Of a stretch of 10,012 nucleotides of DNA, positions 9,751-10,012 are shown in pieces; position 1 is the first letter of the stretch; each line of letters begins with the position of its first letter. Origin of the DNA: SIG459 sp045538735 (GTDB lineage Bacteria; Bacillota; Clostridia; Oscillospirales; Oscillospiraceae). The notes under the pieces were generated by a model. It worked only from the letters and a program-made list of their open reading frames with translations. It was not told where the DNA came from and did not search any database. The stretch is from assembly GCA_045538735.1 (NCBI GenBank), contig JAZSRY010000023.1, positions 1 through 10,012 of the forward strand. Reading direction: 5' to 3'. The translations under genes and the position numbers were made by a program.

Positions 9751-9794
9751 GGGGTTGCCTCCTTTTGTTTGGGATTTCTCCCTTTTGTGATTAT

Positions 9795-9823
9795 AGTATA
9801 TCATATGAAAATGAAATTGTCAA
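9795..9823 (-). promoter_or_regulatory. Promoter of 9568-9750
   Basis: TTGACA 9818-9823, 17 bp, TGA-TATACT 9795-9800; palindrome 11 bp upstream. Confidence 0.87.
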
Positions 9824-9834
9824 CTATTATTTTA

Positions 9835-9849
9835 AGATGTTAAACATCT
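9835..9849. repeat. Boundary palindrome copy 18
   Basis: Central A, TTTTA/TAAAA flanks; 11 bp from the -35 at 9818-9823. Confidence 0.95.
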
Positions 9850-9858
9850 TAAAACCGG

Positions 9859-9880
9859 GGTAGGGGCAAAGCCCCTTACC
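9859..9880 (-). terminator. Terminator hairpin of the edge gene
   Basis: GGTA-GGGGC/GCCCC-TACC with one bulged base; the TAA stop lies in the 5' arm. No U-tract (CCCGGTTTT follows). Confidence 0.6.
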
Positions 9881-10012
9881 AGTTAATAATCAGATGGTTG
9901 CCGCGCAAATTCACATTGAAATTGTTTTCGATGAGAATATGCACAATTTCCAGCCGAGCCAGCTCCATGGCTTCTTTTCCCAGCGCAACGACTACGCGAT
10001 CGCAGCCTGCAG
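9876..10012 (-). CDS. C-terminal 44 residues of a gene cut by the window edge
   Basis: An open frame entering from the right edge encodes AGCDRVVVALGKEAMELARL and continues through EIVHILIENNFNVNL to the final HLIINW. It reads as a helix then two short strands, about the right size for the end of another small protein. The stop lies in a hairpin and is followed by palindrome copy 18, as for the other genes, which supports the frame. Start, promoter and function are outside the window. Confidence 0.65.
   Translation of the reverse strand, partial: AGCDRVVVALGKEAMELARLEIVHILIENNFNVNLRGNHLIINW

Noticed and set aside
558..9849. Palindromes read as a CRISPR array or as Rho-independent terminators
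   Set aside because: Intervals of about 260-1150 bp contain whole genes, so not CRISPR. No U-tract follows the AU-rich stem, and separate GC-containing hairpins already sit at gene ends.

Overview
The window looks like part of the genome of a bacteriophage infecting a low- to mid-GC Firmicute, probably a Clostridia member. Supporting signs are many small genes of unknown function, a DnaQ-like exonuclease, a HAD phosphatase, an AbrB/SpoVT-type DNA-binding protein and a tRNA cluster. Promoters are near-perfect SigA type (TTGAC[A/T], 17 bp, often TGnTATAAT), and Shine-Dalgarno sites are strong and purine-rich. Host and phage identity are inference; no capsid, tail, terminase or polymerase gene is present. 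The layout resembles an early or host-takeover region, where each small gene has its own strong promoter.

Layout. Positions 1-352 (minus strand) hold a partial tRNA-Lys(UUU), a 220-nt structured spacer and a complete tRNA-Leu(UAA), driven by two tandem promoters at 421-547. From 593 to the right edge there are 17 protein genes, one truncated by the edge, and one probable small RNA. All are on the minus strand except 4751-5188 and 8926-9246. Named minus-strand products are the AbrB-like protein (593-994), HAD phosphatase (1117-1593), DEDDh exonuclease (2079-3074), winged-helix-like protein (3253-3753), papain/NlpC-like protein (6634-7113), coiled-coil protein (7238-7648) and GIY-YIG-like protein (7780-8415). 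The rest are small proteins I do not recognise.

The striking feature is the architecture. Every gene is its own transcription unit, and adjacent units are separated by one copy of a 15-bp palindrome, AGATGTTNAACATCT (18 perfect copies, N = A or T). Beside it lies a promoter at a fixed distance: 10-11 bp from palindrome to -35 in 13 cases and 42-43 bp in 4 cases, a difference of about three helical turns. Then come the -10, often a tiny hairpin at the predicted mRNA 5' end, the Shine-Dalgarno and the ORF. The stop codon usually lies inside the terminator hairpin (15 of 17 genes). The palindrome also occurs at the two convergent junctions, where no promoter adjoins it, and once it is shared by two divergent promoters at 11 bp on each side. 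It therefore marks cassette borders as well as promoters. The closest precedent I know is the mobile early-promoter/stem-loop cassettes (PeSLs) of T4-type phages and the start-associated repeats of some mycobacteriophages, but neither is this sequence.

The genes probably work as a co-regulated set of independently expressed early functions. The palindrome is a candidate binding site for one shared regulator (phage or host), a cassette recombination point, or both. Non-coding products (the tRNA-spacer RNA, the tRNA leader, the 5249-5420 small RNA with a CU-rich loop, and a minimal unit at 4535-4611) add a possible RNA layer.
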